DNA from: an uncultured Tateyamaria sp.
Lineage (GTDB): Bacteria > Pseudomonadota > Alphaproteobacteria > Rhodobacterales > Rhodobacteraceae
Assembly (NCBI RefSeq): GCF_947494755.1
Contig: NZ_CANLVZ010000001.1
Span: 62,001-126,000 of the forward strand
DNA: 64,000 nucleotides
Direction: 5' to 3'
The notes beneath the pieces were generated by a model. That model was not told the origin of the DNA and did not search any database. It saw nothing but the letters and a program-made list of their open reading frames with translations. A program made the translations under genes and the position numbers. Positions 63,160-64,000 of the stretch are shown here, in pieces (within the stretch, counting starts at the first letter, position 1; each line of letters begins with the position of its first letter).

Positions 63160-64000
63160 CTACCGCGTCGAGGCGCGGCGCAGGATTTCGGCGGCATCCG
63201 GGCGATCAAGCAGAGTCTCGGTCACATCAAGGCCAGACAGTCCCGCATCGGTATGTGCGGTCAGTAATGCGCTGACCTCGGTGGGCACGACGGGCGCGCT
63301 GCGCGTGTCGATCAGCATGGATTCCGCAGCTATCCCTTCGGCATAGATGATCTGGTGGGTGTCAAACAGCAGCTCGAAATAGTCGACAAACCCGCCATCT
63401 TGTACGATCACTGTCTCGCCGTTGACCAGATGGCGCGCCTTGACCAGCAATTCGGAGCGGCCCGCGCCCAAACGGTCGGTGCGCTGGTAGATGAAAAGGC
63501 GGTGGCCCGGCGAGACGATCAGATCGCGATCATTGTTCAGCGTGCCCGCGCGGATGCGGATCGGGGCGAAATCCCCCACGGCGCGCACGGTCGCTTCGCC
63601 AATCCAGCGGATGGCCTGAATGCCGTCATTGCGGGTGAGGATACGGTCGCCCACGCGCAAATCCTCAATCGGTGTTTGTGCGCCCGAGGCCAGCGTGATG
63701 TGGGTGCCGCGCGTAAAGCGGGCGCAGGTCAGGTGCGCAATGCGGGTGCGTAGGTTTTCCGTGTCGATGCCCACAAGTGCGTAGTTGGTTCGTGGTGCCA
63801 GTCGCGCCATCGGCAGCAGGTAGGTCTGCGCGATGTGGCCCATCGCGTCCACCTCGACCAGCACCAGGGTATCGGTGGTTTGCCCATCCGGCGACATGAA
63901 CGTGGCGGCGCAATCCAGGTGGACCGAATTGCCCGGCTGCCCGCGCACACTGCTTTCGGCCACTGTGAAATGCGTGTCATCAAGGACGTTCAGCGTCAGG
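63160..64000 (-). CDS. Hint-domain protein, partial (5' end outside window)
   Basis: About 280 codons are visible, and the frame is open to the window edge, so the start is missing. The N-terminal part (DTHFTVAESSVRGQPGNSVHLDCAATFM...DTLVLVEVD) is beta-rich. A Hedgehog/intein (Hint) module follows: RFTRGTHITLASGAQTPIEDLRVGDRILTRNDGIQAIRWIG, then DLIVSPGHRLFIYQ and HQIIYAEGIAAESML. In most members the module starts CFxxGT, whereas here the aligned position is Arg (RFTRGT). Proteins of this type are common in Rhodobacterales, often large and secreted. The domain may not splice or cleave. Confidence 0.8.
   Translation of the reverse strand, partial: LTLNVLDDTHFTVAESSVRGQPGNSVHLDCAATFMSPDGQTTDTLVLVEVDAMGHIAQTYLLPMARLAPRTNYALVGIDTENLRTRIAHLTCARFTRGTHITLASGAQTPIEDLRVGDRILTRNDGIQAIRWIGEATVRAVGDFAPIRIRAGTLNNDRDLIVSPGHRLFIYQRTDRLGAGRSELLVKARHLVNGETVIVQDGGFVDYFELLFDTHQIIYAEGIAAESMLIDTRSAPVVPTEVSALLTAHTDAGLSGLDVTETLLDRPDAAEILRRASTR

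Overview
The window reads as a chromosomal segment of a marine-type alphaproteobacterium of the Roseobacter group (Rhodobacterales). This rests on the high GC content, the very tight gene packing with ATGA, GTGA and TAATG stop/start overlaps, and the gene content. That content includes a complete NADH dehydrogenase operon studded with small lineage-type accessory genes and followed by birA-coaX-rnj, a leucine-degradation operon, and a moaA-waaA-glycosyltransferase string. The species cannot be named from sequence alone. No rRNA, tRNA, CRISPR array, phage or intact insertion sequence was seen.

Region 1 (1-11164) is a divergent peptide uptake and hydrolysis locus. A periplasmic binding protein, two permeases and an exported protein of unknown function lie on the minus strand. 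A fused tandem-ATPase subunit, an ArgE-like M20 deacylase, an FAD-dependent oxidoreductase and two tandem duplicated M20 amidohydrolases lie on the plus strand. Together they suggest import of peptides or N-acyl amino acids, deacylation, and oxidation of the released amino compound.

Region 2 (11230-22045) is mostly envelope and housekeeping genes. A minus-strand run of moaA, waaA (Kdo transferase) and an LPS-core-type glycosyltransferase is followed by a small lipoprotein gene. Next comes glmU-glmS (UDP-GlcNAc supply) running into an FMN-binding flavoprotein and an AlkD-type DNA glycosylase. A phosphoglycolate phosphatase, a DegT-type aminotransferase and creA complete the region.

Region 3 (22137-31663) is a leucine/isovalerate catabolic operon. 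It holds isovaleryl-CoA dehydrogenase, a small membrane-anchored protein, an acyl-CoA synthetase, both methylcrotonyl-CoA carboxylase subunits, two glutathione-S-transferase-like proteins, HMG-CoA lyase and methylglutaconyl-CoA hydratase. It starts with a good promoter overlapped by a 24-bp palindrome of TetR-operator type. A second signal, two TTTGCAAA boxes, sits just before the carboxylase alpha gene. A LysR regulator remnant with a large internal deletion, a DUF1330-type protein and a GAF-domain protein follow.

Region 4 (33281-55900) contains nuoA-N in canonical order with at least eleven inserted accessory genes. Most are short membrane proteins, lipoproteins or exported proteins. One carries a near copy of the helix-hairpin-helix domain found at the C-terminus of this operon's NuoE. 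Two micro-ORFs exactly bridge intergenic gaps around nuoD. The operon continues into birA, coaX and rnj and ends at a strong terminator shared with the converging DEAD-box helicase gene.

Region 5 (55924-64000) holds the helicase, two tandem paralogous glycosyltransferases, prfC, an NTF2-like protein, an MgtC-family membrane protein behind a leader hairpin that covers its ribosome binding site, an FkbM-type methyltransferase, and a Hint-domain protein truncated by the window edge. Several genes in the window share hairpins that occlude or abut their ribosome binding site.
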